Shown: positions 42,102 to 53,776 of the stretch, piece after piece
Numbering within the stretch: position 1 is the first letter of the stretch
Layout of the letters: the number at the start of each line of letters is the position of its first letter
Source of the DNA: Neurospora tetraspora
Lineage: Eukaryota > Ascomycota > Sordariomycetes > Sordariales > Sordariaceae
DNA: 64,000 nt
Assembly (NCBI RefSeq): GCF_033439725.1
Contig: NW_026944387.1
Span: 1,302,001 to 1,366,000, forward strand
Direction of reading: 5' to 3'
Position numbers and translations under genes: made by a program
The notes under the pieces: generated by a model
The model's database searches: none
What the model was told of the DNA's origin: nothing
Seen by the model: only the letters and a program-made list of their open reading frames with translations

Positions 42102-45100
42102 CAGCCGCTCAGCACACCATACAACTAAGGTTATATAATCGATGGCCGCGCATCGCCAGATCTATATCTTTTACGTATTATTTTTACGTGAGGGTATTTA
42201 GAGTTATTAATCTAGTCAATTATCCACTATTGAGAGGGTTAATATTACGGTTATTAATAATACTACTATCCTCTATATTAGCCCTATTACAACTATATAT
42301 ATTATATATACTATACTTGCTACCCAAAATGTATGTACCTACCCTGATTTTAATACCTGCTATGTAAGTGCTGCCTAGAATGTTAGAGAGCCCTTATATA
42401 TTAGGAATAAAGTATTGGGGGCGGTCTTATATCGACTAGAGTTCGATTATATTATATTGTTAGTATAATCTAGCTTTATGAACTTTCCTACTATTAATTA
42501 GAAGGGGGAGGGAGATTCTAGTTTGGTTAGGATTGGAGTATTAGTATTAACTATCTAATAGGTATTAGTACTTTATAATTAAATTGGTTAGAATTGATAG
42601 GAATTAATATATAGCTGTGAGATAATTATTGCTAGATTAGCGGCTATTAGATTTGGGGATGGGGAGATAGGGAGGGCGTTAGAGCTTTTTGTGAGGGAAT
42701 TGGAGTTGACCGCGGGAGTATTAGAGAAGGCGTTAGCACTAGAGTTAATTATATAATAATAATTTTGGCTGTATTATTAGCTATATTATTAATTGCTTTA
42801 GTAATAGTTCGTTATTAATCTTTTTAAGTAATATTACGGGTACGAAACGCCTTTTATATACCCTCTCTCTATATATTTCTTTTCTTCCTTCCTTTCTAAG
42901 TATTTCGCTATATTATTTAGCAGGGTGGTTCGTTATAAGAAAATATATGGCGGTTATTATATTAATTACGGTCGATAAGTACGGCGGTAGTAAATTGGGC
43001 AGCGATAGGTTAGGTAGGCGAGCTTTAATTACTTTCAAAATTACGTAGTTCGAAAATTTCTGGGTTTATAAAATCTTATCCCGATATTTTATATATATAA
43101 TTAGTAAAGTTTAAATTAGGGATAATTACTTTTAGTCAGCAGTTAAATAAGGAAGTAGGGTTTTAAATAATATAAATACGGCATTTAGTTTCGATTAACC
43201 TTATACCGCCATCTAGCTTTAATTATTAGTATATATTTATATCTTCTATAGTTAGTACTAGTAGGGGATTTATTTATAATAACCTTAGTATAAAGGGTAA
43301 GTTATACTAGGTTATAAATGCCTTTTTACAATTAATATTTAGGTTTTAATAAGGGTTTTTTAATTAGTCGTTATAAGTATAGTAGTATTAATACTATATA
43401 AGTTTAAAGGTATATAGCGCTACTTATATAAAAAAAAAGTTAATTTATAAAGGTAATAATAAACGATTATATTTTTACGTACCTTTAATACTAGATTATT
43501 AAATATTCTCACCCTCTTATATTTATATAGATACGATTACTTTGCTACAGTATATCGTAATTTGAATATTTCTTTCTGAGAGTAGTAGGTAGAGCGTATA
43601 TATTCGTATAGCTAGTTTAAAGAAGAGAGACGGTTCTTAAGGAGGCGTTTAATAGCTTTGTGTATAGATTCGATTCTATTGGTTGCCTTGATACTAAAAT
43701 TCTTATATTTTGAGACGGCGTAATTCCTAAATTCGTTGATCTATAGGAAGTAATATTTATAAAGGTAGGCGAGGAGAGTTATAAATAGATAAAAAGTATT
43801 AGCGAAAAAGGTATATAATATATTATAGAGAGGAAGGGGGAGGGAGGGTATTAAATACGTACGAGTCTATTATTTGAATTTATAGGTTATTAAATACTAT
43901 ACTTATTTGAAATAATTATTATTATTTATATAAATTATTTACTTTTAAGCTGTTTAAAAGCCTTTATACGTATTTAAATAGAATCGACGAGTAGGGTTGA
44001 AGGTTAGTACGTTATAAGTACGGTTGCGTAGAGTAACAGTATTAATTATTAGCTTTTCAACTGTTTTACAAATTCTTTACCTATTATTAGGTTATTAAGT
44101 AAAGCGGTTAGCGGCGGCAATATCATTAACCTCATTTAGGTTATCTTCTTCTAGGTTATTATTAATATACTCGTTATTAATAACCTCGTTATTAACTTTA
44201 CTATTAACCGCCGCCGCGGGGCCTCTATACGATAGGGGATTAGGACTATTACTATTTAAATTTTGGACTATTAGAGGGAAATTTAAGAAGTTAGTATTAG
44301 GGGTAGGATTATTACTATTATTACTCCTATTACTAGGAGGCGGCTGAACCTATTTCTTTTTAATATAGTAGTTTATATTCTTTATAATATACTATATGTA
44401 GAGTTAATATAGTACTTTTAAGTAAGCGGTAATACTAGCCTTCTTAAACCTTTTATCAAAATCGGTAATAAATATTACGGGGTTAGGAATATTGTAATCC
44501 TCTTAGAGTTTTTTCAAATAATTGAATTATTATTAGAAATTCTTTTATCTCTCTCCATTCGAAAGATTAAAGCCGACATTAAAATTATAATCTAGTGTAT
44601 TAATATTAGTAATATTAAATAAGGGGAGATTAAAGCGGTTAATTTATAAGGAAAAAAAAGGGTTAATTATTATTAATAAAAGACCTTAAATATAGGTACT
44701 AGAAACCCCTAAATATGAATAATCAAAATTAATAAGAGGAATAATAAAAATAAAGGTAATATTTACTTTATATATATTATTTACTATTAATATATAGGGG
44801 TTTTTCTTCTATATTTTAATATACTAATCGAAAATTTAGAATACTCACAATATTTTCTAATCGTTTGAAAAGAATAGATTATAATCAATAAAGTACTTAA
44901 AACTATATACGCTCTTATATTACTTTAGAAAGTCAATAAGTATTTTCGTCGAAGAATAAGGACTATATTTTATATAGCGAATACACTTTTAAATATTTAA
45001 AACCTTTTAGGTAATAATAGGGACTCGAAAACTACAAAGCTTTAATATTAGGTTATTACCGTTAGTACGTTAAATAAAAATAATGTTTTTTACTTCTACT

Positions 45101-46048
45101 TTGGGATTTAGAGTACCGTTTAAGTAATAAATAATTTAATAAAAATTTATTCTAGCAATATTAAATAACCTTTCGACGGTAATATTAATAGCCTCTTTAT
45201 AGTTATAACGAATCTATTAATAATAAATAACGTTACTGGTAAAGTTGGCGATATTGAAGTTATAATTGTATTAATTCTTAATTTCTTTAGTAAACTACTA
45301 ATTGCCCTACCTTTTCTTCAATACGATTTTTACTTAGTATAGGTAATCGAGCCGCTTCGAACTAATATTTCGAATGCCTTATCTAGTCAATATATAAACG
45401 CGGCTATATATATAAAAATAATTAATATATTTAATAACCCCCTCCTTTCCCTTCTTCCTATTTTTTATTTAATTATATAATATAATTATAAAGCCTTATT
45501 ATACGGCGTAATTTTATAGTACGTCGAACGTAGCGACTATATTACTATAATTAAAAATTATAAATAGTGTCCGTAGCCTCGCTAATTAGGTAGTACGCTC
45601 GCTAGGGGATAGTAATTATATTTTTAATTCTTTACGAGGGTAGCGGCGGATTAATAGTAATTAGATTTCGGTAAGAGGGGTCGTATTCCTATCGGGAGTA
45701 ATTATTCGAAACAGATTTTTTAGACTTAAGGGCATTTTAATTAAGGATTCTAATTAAATTCTATTAGCGCTAATTATTTTAGTCGATTAGGTTGGGCTAA
45801 GTTAGAAGTCTAATTTATATAAGCGAATACGGAACGTACGGCAAGCGGGCGAAATATATTAATAAATACTATAAGGTCGAGGATACTATATAAAATAATA
45901 ATAAGGATAATAGATAATCGCTGTAAACGGTTACTTAATATTAAGGTAAAGTCTCGTGATAGCTTTATTCAATTATATAAGACTAACTATCGTTAATAAG
46001 AGGGCACGCGACGATGGTGGCGGTTGGGCAGCAATGTGCTGGCACGGC

Positions 46049-46133
46049 GGCTGGGCGGCTGGGCTTACTCAGCGTTAAAAAGTGGGGGGGACTACCCAGG
46101 GACCAGTTTGGGACTACCCAGCTACCGAAATCG
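46049..46133 (-). repeat. Right terminal inverted repeat
   Basis: Read on the minus strand it begins CGATTTCGGTAGCTGGGTAG and mirrors the left terminus for about 85 bases. Like the left copy it keeps normal, rather G+C-rich composition, unlike the interior. Confidence 0.9.
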
Positions 46134-46142
46134 ATGACCACT
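46134..46142 (+). repeat. Target-site duplication, right copy (ATGACCACT)
   Basis: Direct repeat of 42008-42016, immediately outside the right terminus. The bases beyond the two copies differ (CT before the left copy, GC after the right), so the duplication is exactly nine bases. Confidence 0.85.
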
Positions 46143-46428
46143 GCAGGGGGTTCCCAATGCGGGGATCTGCGACCGGGTCGTCCCGTTTCCTCCACTTTCA
46201 CATTTCAGATTTGGAGTGAACTTGCATGTATTAACTTCAGGGTCCAGATTCGGAGTTGCTTAATTTCAGTCTTTCACTCTTTCAGAAGCTCAAGAGACGT
46301 TCTTCATAGGATCTACAGCCCAAGTACACTGCCCAAGCGCCAGCATCCCCCGAATATGCCGAACTACCACACACCACCCACAGCCCAACTGCGCCCAACA
46401 AGCCGAATGCCCAAACTACCGACAACGC
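46143..46428. other. Spacer between the element and the deoxyribosyltransferase-like gene
   Basis: Ordinary composition resumes here. The tail (46330-46428) is a C/A-rich presumed 3' UTR of the minus-strand gene. An apparent 147-codon plus-strand frame starting inside the element end is an artefact. Confidence 0.4.
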
Positions 46429-46932
46429 CTAGTTATCCAAAGAACCGAGCTTCCTGATCACGGCAGCCGCCATGTCCTTCTCATTCTCCAAAAACGAGAT
46501 GCCGTATCTCTTGGCGACGATCTGGACGTTGCCTCTCTTCTTGTAATCCTTGTGACAGCACACAATGGCCTTGCTGGTGCGCGCGCAGAGACCAAGCTCC
46601 AGCAGACTGATAGGTGCAAGTGTGTTGGGTCCATAGTATATTAGGACTATGTCTGCCCTTTCCTGCATGTCCAGTTCCCATTCGACTTGCTCGCGGAAGG
46701 GCTTGAATGATATGTCTTCTGGCCAATCAGTCCAGTTGGGTGGGACCGGGTTGATGACTGTGATGGGAAGACGCGAGAGTTGTCTGGCCAAGTTGTCCCG
46801 CCAGTCTGGCTCATCTCCCGTCTTGGATGTGGTTCCGGCTAAGAAGATGGACTTCTTGCCAGTGAAATCGGGACGATTTGGGGCGCGCACCAGTTGTAGC
46901 GGGCCATGTTGTTGAGAAGCTTGATATGCCAT
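46429..46932 (-). CDS. Nucleoside 2-deoxyribosyltransferase-like protein
   Basis: A 167-residue single-exon gene of the nucleoside 2-deoxyribosyltransferase-like family (Pfam Nuc_deoxyrib_tr2). Family features seen are KSIFLAGTTS near the N-terminus (the phosphate/ribose-binding loop after strand 1) and ITVINPVPPNWTDWPEDI. FREQVEWELDMQERADIVLIYYG, with the Glu and Asp positions expected for nucleoside handling, is followed by PISLLELGL, with the Glu typical of the catalytic region. Members are small Rossmann-like proteins that exchange or hydrolyse nucleoside glycosidic bonds; many fungal members are untested. The stop lies about 290 bases from the right end of the mobile element, so the element did not interrupt it. 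Possible upstream exons cannot be excluded. Confidence 0.85.
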   Translation of the reverse strand: MAYQASQQHGPLQLVRAPNRPDFTGKKSIFLAGTTSKTGDEPDWRDNLARQLSRLPITVINPVPPNWTDWPEDISFKPFREQVEWELDMQERADIVLIYYGPNTLAPISLLELGLCARTSKAIVCCHKDYKKRGNVQIVAKRYGISFLENEKDMAAAVIRKLGSLDN

Positions 46933-47559
46933 CTCCTTGACAATGTTTTGGGTAGTGGATGTCCGCTATGTGTGATATCAAGTGGAGGACGGTGTCTGAT
47001 TTAGGAGGGGGTGATATGCCAGGGCTGGAGAGGTCAACAAGAAAGAAGGCAAGAAGCTAATAATGACAGGAAAAAAAGACCAAGGTAAAAACAACAGATT
47101 TATAACCATGAAAGAGATGAAGAAAAAAAAGAAAGGAAAGTCTAGGAAAAAGCCCAACGAGGCTATGAAGACGAGAAATGAAGTCAATATAAGCTTTGTC
47201 GTTGGGAGGACTGAGGTGGCTGCCACGCTGGAGGAGTGGAGGCTGCCTCCAACCCGTCCCGTCTAAGCACCGACCACCTGCTCCACATATCGTTCGTGCT
47301 TAACTTTACGACTCCACACTGCACTTCACTAACTGCATGCCCTGCGTCCAGATCGTTTGGCAGGTCTGTTAGCGCGTCGGCGGCAGCCTCTGCATTTCAC
47401 TAACATTCTGCAAAGTGGACGTGGACTCTTGCAGCGACCAACGTCAAATCGACTTCGTGCGTCGCGTCAACTTCGTTGAACCAGACAACCGGGGACATTT
47501 CATCCACTTTATTTCTGCTTCCATCTTATGTCCATTTCTCCTCTGGCTTTCTTCTTGCC
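46933..47559. other. Divergent promoter region
   Basis: This lies between the deoxyribosyltransferase-like gene and the DUF3716/cupin gene. It contains an A/G-rich tract (47060-47170). No gene is seen. Confidence 0.4.
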
Positions 47560-50500
47560 ATGCCATTTTTGCCGACTTCCGCCTCTCCTCCTGCGCGTCG
47601 GTCAAATGTGAACAGCAACCACCATTCACCCTCAGCAAATACGAGAAGCAGTAAAGAGAACATCACAATCTCAACAGGCTCTCATGGCGACGACGACAAT
47701 ATCGGGCAGCGGCAGCGCTCGCCGCGGAAAACACGGGAACATGAGACGGCAACGGCAAGTGGGAGGTTGATTGCATCTCATCCCAACACCGCATCTCATC
47801 CCAACACCGCGACGTCATCAGGTTCCTCAGCCTCAACCCTTCACTCACCACCCAAACCCAAACCTGTGTTCAAGATGAAGAGAACCGGACATAGTGGCCC
47901 TTCTCCCTTTTCCGCAAACTCTGGCCCAAAAATATCCTCTTCCTCAACCCATGTCCCCGCCAAGTCACTCAGGTCAGGATCCGTTGTGACGGCTAAAAGT
48001 GGGCATGCTGGAGCTGGTCATGCAAAGTCTGGACACTCGGGAAAACATCGCGATGGAGACAACCTGAACGCCTCAACCTCAACCTCAACCTCATCCCGCA
48101 CGCCTCTCTCCAAAATTCCAGCAGGAGCAAACTACAACCCACCCCGGCCAACCTCAACATCTGCCTCAACCTCTGCCTCAACCTCGACTCAGAGCAGCCA
48201 CCAAAAATCGAAAACTCAACCAAAACAGGAGCCTGATTCGGACATCCTCTCCATGGGCGATATTCAGGACTCGGACCTAATAAAGGCCCAACTCGCCATG
48301 GACGCCTTGGGCGCGACTCGGGCGACCCGCTCCAAGACCCAAGCACCACCAAAGCCGCCAACAATCGATCCTAGCACCGAAGCCCTTGATACTAGCGCCT
48401 ACAAAGTCTGGAAGGACAAAGACATAGGTAAGCTACTACCGACCTGCGGTGTACTCTTGCCTCCCGGTTATGAATAGTCCGATTATCCCGACCTCCCTTG
48501 GATTTGTCTAGTCAGAACTTGTCGAGCCCTCTTACCGGGCCTTCCGGGCCTGGGCAGACATTTTGGTGTGCTTCACCGTACTTATCGATTAAACGATAAT
48601 CTGGACGGCACCTTGACCGACCTTGGGAGATATACCGACCCTACCCCTAGCGATAGCAGAAAATTCGGCGGTACTACCAAGTCTTATATTATTATATCCA
48701 AAAAGTACATAAACCTTGCGGAATCACCGATGGTTGAACCTAAACCCTATACGCACCATACCCCCAACAAAACTAAGCCCGTACAGGAAGCCCCCAAGCG
48801 CGAGCTTCGTCGACGGTCGCAAATCGATAGAAGTGGAACCATCCAAGTCTCAGCTATAAGTAACGACGAACTTAACCCCCAGGATGAAGTCAAGGGTGCT
48901 CTTGTTCCTTCCAGCGAGGGGCCTACCGAGAAGATTTTGGTGACCGCAAAATCCGGACGTCCATACAACATGTGGCCTGGTCAGTTCTTTCCACATTTAC
49001 TCTTCCTATCCAACCTGGCTAACCGTTTACAGACCAGTCCGGGGTGTGGAAAGATTTATGCGGCGCCTTATTGCCGGACAAATGGACCCTTTATACGGAG
49101 CATCCCACCCACCAGTGGATATGCCCAGTCAGATCATGCCGGTACCTATACAGCGCGAGGTCTCACCTTGCCAATCACTTCAAAATGAGATACTACGGTT
49201 GCCGGTTCAATGACAATCTGGACGGGACCTTTACCGTTGTCAAGCGCCCTGCCAGTCTCCCACTTGAGCAACTTCGGATCGACTATCACAATAATCCACC
49301 GGCCGTAATATCGCGTGGACCAATGGATACCTCTACTGAACCATTAGCGGAACCCCAAATGTCCCAGAACTATATCAACCGAAAGTTACGAGAGCATCGC
49401 AGAGGGAAAAGTTCCTCAACGGGTAGCTCGATCGCGGAGACGGTCATCAAGGACAGTAGAGACTTGCAAGAAAGGCGTAACACAGAACGTGCCAGCTCCC
49501 CAGCTCTTCAAAACTCTGCTGGAAATGCCCGCGTTATCTCTTCTGATGTTGGGTTCGACAAGACCACCGATGGCCGGCCTTATACCCATTGGTTGAATCC
49601 GGAGAATAATCGGTTTCAGGTGACCCGAGGATTGAATCCTGAAGGCTACCAACTTGAACTTCAAGCGTTTCCCCTTCGGCCCTGGATATGCCCCATCAGG
49701 TCGTGCAGACTCCTCCTCAGAGGGCAATCAGCTTATAGCACTCACTGGACTATGTGGCATCCCGACGTTTGCGTAAACGACAACCAAGACGGTACCTTTA
49801 CGATCGTTGAAGGTCGCAGCGAGAGTGGTCCTCGGGTTGTGTCTAGGGGCCCAATGGGATATGACGAGTCACCTTTGAAAGAGGCGCAAGAGCCTGACGA
49901 TGGCGATAAAAAAACCAAAGTGCGAGGCGGGGTACGCCGAAAGCGGACTTTCAACGAAATATCAGTATCACCACCAGAACCAGAAGCAGAAGAGGAAGAC
50001 GGAGACCCCGAAGGACTGCGGCGATATATCACCTCCCAGATTGGTGGCAACTTCCCCGATATTGAGGAAATGGAACTGGAAGTCCTCCTCGCTTTACCCC
50101 GTCGGCGAGATCTCAAGTTAAAGCACCCTATTCCAGTAACCCACACACTAACACTTAAGCAACTCACCTCGGTAGTTGTGCAACTTACTGGACGTGAAAG
50201 CCCTAATCCATGCACCGCATGTCGGCGCCGCGCAGGGCCTTTCAAGGGCTGTGTCACCATACTGCCCAAGGTTAGCGTTAAACTGACCAGATTGGTCTCT
50301 TCCAGCTATCGCAACACTTGTGCCAACTGTCTGTACGACAATACGTACAATGCGTGCAGTATCAAGAAACTGAACAAAACCGAAGAGCGTGCGACAGGTG
50401 TGGTTGCACTTAGTGGTGGCGGCGATGGAGATGAAGCAGGCGACGAAGCAGGCGACGAGGCGGGGGACGATGCTGGAGACGAAGCGGATGAGGAGGACGA

Positions 50501-51248
50501 GGAGGAAGCTTATGAGTACGACGAGCAACTTGGTGCCACGGTCATCCGTCGATCGCAAAGATTGCCCAGTATTCCTGCTGCGGAAGAGAGCGAGGCAGAT
50601 ATGGACGGAGTACCACCTCCTCGGAAAGTAATCACTTTCAAGGATCCATCGCCGATTTACGCCTCGGCTAGCTTGGATGCCGCAGAAGAGGAAGAAGAAG
50701 ACGTCGAGTATCGCCGGGCCAGCAAACGTCTCCGGACGAGGGAACAAACCGCCGTATCGACCTCAATTCAGGCCACCGCTGCTTCTGCTCGGTCTCTGTT
50801 GGTGTCTAGAGAGGATCTCGTAACCGAGGATTGGGAAAGAGGTTCAAGAGGGGTTCTCCCCAAGCGGCGCCAGCCATCAGAGAGTAAGTCTTTTACACAT
50901 CTCTTCCATGAATCTTCTTGGACACTCACTAATAACAACTTTCTAGACCTCGCCTACTCCTCCTCTTACCTCTCAGCCAACCAGACCATCCAGATATGTA
51001 AATCAACCACCCTGACAGTCCTCACCATCACCTCGGGTCGCACCCACCAGCTTCCCATCGACCGGTCCCGGACCCGAATATGCACCCTCGTCAGCGGCAA
51101 GCTGAGGGTGACGGTGAACGATGGCGAAGATGAGTTCGCCATTGGCCCACGTGGTGTGTTCAAGCTCAGCCCGGGGGCGACGTGCTTGCTGGAGAATTGG
51201 TGTTATCTGGAAGCGGCGGTGCATGTAACTGCTGTGGCTGATCGGTAG
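47560..51248 (+). CDS. Modular nuclear-type protein: degenerate C2H2-like modules, DUF3716-like Cys domain, C-terminal cupin
   Basis: The model used is exons 47560-48427, 48512-48979, 49033-50883 and 50947-51248 (1162 residues). The N-terminal 270 residues are Ser/Thr/Lys-rich and disordered. Three diverged modules follow, with core WICxVRxC (CX4C), a His pair and NDNxDGTxT, at about 48490-48630, 49110-49245 and 49680-49810. Modules 2 and 3 are preceded by GRPY. A DUF3716-like cysteine domain is at about 50208-50380 (CTACRRRAGPFKGC ... NTCANCLYDNTYNAC). An acidic repeat (GDEA units) then precedes a C-terminal domain whose GRTHQLP...LVSGKLRVTV...GPRGVFKLSPGATCLLEN resembles the cupin of Mif2/CENP-C. 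Introns 2 and 3 are well supported. The first is uncertain: the unspliced frame reads through the module but meets TAG at 48475-48477. A chromatin or DNA-related role is inference. Confidence 0.72.
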
Positions 51249-52497
51249 TTATTTCCGGTCGGTGCTCGGAAGAAGAGTGAAACGATAGGGTAGACAGGGT
51301 AGGCAGGTGGCTGGGGATGCGAGCTGTGAGATAGAGCAGGCGACAGGCGTTCTGTGCGTTTTGAGGTACACTACGCCATAGGTTTACGCATGCGCATGCG
51401 AGCTTGATTGGAGTTTGGAAGAGGGGTCTCGGAGGTAAACAAAAGTTATCGGGATTTAAAACCATTTGGTCGCCGCAAACGGTTTATCATCGCGGCGGGG
51501 TGATGGAAGTGGAAGGTCCTACATAGTACAGGGTGCTCGGCAATGCAAGTGACTGGAATGGGCGAAGTTTGTTGACATGAGACAACCAAAGGGAGGGTTC
51601 CAAAACAACCAAAACAAAGGTTCGCCAGGAACCAGGAACGGTTGCGATTGGCAGCACCCAGCCTCTTGGTTGTTACTTATCGCATGCACATACATACATA
51701 CGTACATGTATGCATAACATAAACATCTCGAAGACCGTTAGGCCTCAACGCAGCGCTTTCCTGCATTCCAGTTCGACCGACCGGTAACCGAGCGCAGTCC
51801 GGACCCCCGCCCTCTCTTGTCGCACGACATGTTTATCGAAGGCCGAAATTCCGGGTCCGGATGCAGATTGCATGTCCCGCACCACCGATCCGGGTTTTTT
51901 TAATCTTTATCATATGCACTCGGTTGCATGGCGGGCATGAGAGGATGAGGCGCGGGGAGAGGGGAGAGATAGGAACTGCAGAAGGGAATAAAAGGTCGCG
52001 CGATGCCTTGCTTTTGTGTGAACGATTTTCTTCCTTCTTCAAAAGTCTTTTGCTTAACATCTGGTGATATCTACCATTTCAACCACAAAGTTGTACCGTG
52101 CTTCGGGAAAGGTTTTGATATTCGGCGATTCTATCTATACCCAGTCAGCCAGCATTCGTACCTCCGCCCCCTCCACTCAACCTTCCGGTGTTACCAGCTA
52201 CAACATACTTTGCCTCACCTACCTTATCTACCCCTCGTTATCCTAACACAAACCACCATCGACCCTCTACGACCTACTCCGAACTTCACAACCAAATCCA
52301 TTTCTTCCTTCATCACTGCCTCCCTCGCTGTCTGGTACATCACCATATCCATCACCAGCACCTAGTCTAGGTAGGCGGCACCAGGAAGCTACCAACTAGG
52401 TACCCAGGTGACAGCACCAACACCACAACACACGATATATCCAAAACCAACTTTTTTCAACCCAGGACTATACTGATCATCGATACCGCAAGCAAAA
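51249..52497. other. Intergenic region upstream of the small membrane/secreted protein gene
   Basis: No gene is supported. CATACATACATACGTACATGTATGCA at 51688-51713 is an AT-rich palindromic microsatellite-like stretch. The last 300 bases are C/T/A-rich and look like a long 5' UTR; a 120-codon frame at 52003-52365 there is not called. Confidence 0.4.
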
Positions 52498-53211
52498 ATG
52501 CAACCATTCCTCTCCGGAGAAACAACTCTCGCCCTCCTCCTCACCCTCTTGACCCTCCTCCTCTTTGCCGCAGCTGGCGATGAACATCCATACGAACCGT
52601 CCCATCATAACTTTTCCGCTCGTGTCGAGAAGCAACGGTCAAGTGTGGAACTTGACACCCGACCACCAGTACAAGTGGAGGAGTTGACTATCAGATTGGA
52701 TGCCCTACAACATGAACATCAAAGTGGGGAGAGTGGAAATGTTGAGCGGGGAGAAAGTAGGACAGAGGTTGTCAAACGGAGTATCCATAAAGGTGAGGAG
52801 CCTTTCCTTTCATTCGTTCCCTACATGTCATCCGAAAAAAAATAGAAACTAACATCCCTCACAGCACCACGTAACTCGAAACCCTCATCATACCTCCCGT
52901 CTCGCCTCCGGCCTCGCAACTTGCAGATCCTTGCGGCGTTGCTAAGTCACCAGAGCTTATATACGATGATAAATATGCCGGTGCTCAAGTCTGACTTGAG
53001 TTGGTTACTTGGGGGGTTGGGGTTGCCTTTGGTGAGAACGGTGCGAGGGCAGTCGCTGCGGTCATTGCATTGTCAACGGAAGGTGAAAATTGGTGGTAAT
53101 GAGGGGGTAGTTGGACAGTGGCAACGGGAAAGTCGTGGTGAGGAGCCTGATGAACTTCAACTTCAGGGTTTGAGAAATGTCGGTGGGAGAGTGGTCGAGG
53201 TTGGTGATTAA
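52498..53211 (+). CDS. Small protein with N-terminal hydrophobic segment, unknown function
   Basis: Exons 52498-52792 and 52865-53211 give 213 residues. No family is recognised. Residues 9-26 (TTLALLLTLLTLLLFAAAG region) are strongly hydrophobic and Leu-rich, acting as a signal peptide or signal anchor. The rest is hydrophilic, with Glu/His/Arg-rich segments and one moderately hydrophobic stretch near residues 118-150. There is one NFS sequon close to the N-terminus. The 72-nt intron (donor GTGAGG, acceptor CACAG) joins G to CA in phase. Without it, the first frame would end after 115 codons. The combination of ATG after an AAAA context, a clear N-terminal hydrophobic segment and frame-consistent splicing supports a real but lineage-specific gene. 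Confidence 0.6.
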
Positions 53212-53776
53212 AGCTCCGGTTAAGGGAGCCCAGTAACGAGTGGAGAGTGAGGCGAAAACTGGTAGTGATCCACCCCCATGGTCTGTCAAATCCTTGATCG
53301 TCGTTGTTGAATCCGTGCCCTTAAGATTACCTTTCCGATGGTGTTTACAAGTTTCTCCGCTGCAGGTTTGATGAAGTTGATGGGTGGATTTTGTACGCGG
53401 CCAAAAGGTTCCCTTGGCTTGCACCTGGTGCGGAGATATTTGTAGGATCGGGATTGTAGTATTGGGGGCGGGATCAATGGGGAGGACAAAGGATCGGGAG
53501 ATTGTGGTGGTGACTGGTGTACCTAAGGTAGTTGGTGTAAGTAATTGGTGATATTAATGGGGCCACCTCAGCTACCAATGCAATCAACATGAATAAGACC
53601 TTCCAACTCTTCCAATGTCATGCACTTTCCTACCTTATTCTCGTTCCAGTTGTTGGACCACGATACCTTTGTTCCTTCCCTTCAAGGCTAAGGTACCCAG
53701 CGCAGCCCAAAGTGGGCCCACCCCATTTTCCACTCCCCCCTTATACGCTGATGGTCCAACACAAACCTTCCAACTT
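53212..53776. other. Intergenic region upstream of tRNA-Ala
   Basis: No gene is supported. It contains a 3' UTR candidate for the preceding gene and ordinary non-coding sequence. Confidence 0.4.

Larger units (their letters stand above)
42017..46133. mobile_element. Degenerate TIR DNA transposon, Mutator-like by its ends, RIP-like interior
   Basis: A 4117-bp element is bounded by inverted termini of about 85 bp (42017-42101 and 46049-46133) and a 9-bp direct duplication, a size typical of Mutator-like elements. Between about 42125 and 45980 the sequence becomes strikingly A+T-rich. CpA and TpG words are rare and TpA is abundant, and no open frame of 60 codons or more survives on any strand. 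That is the pattern left by repeat-induced point mutation (C to T in duplicated DNA, notably at CpA). The transposase gene, presumably once inside, is not recognisable by eye. The element lies between the promoter of the cysteinyl-tRNA synthetase gene and the 3' end of the deoxyribosyltransferase-like gene. The family assignment is inference from the ends only. Confidence 0.8.

Noticed and set aside
42125-45982. Search for a readable transposase or other gene inside the A+T-rich element
   Set aside because: No open frame of 60 codons on either strand and no recognisable motif by eye; any gene is mutated beyond direct reading.
46014-46457. 147-codon frame starting inside the right end of the mobile element
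   Set aside because: It crosses the terminal repeat, target duplication and flank, with no domain; chance frame in G+C-rich DNA.
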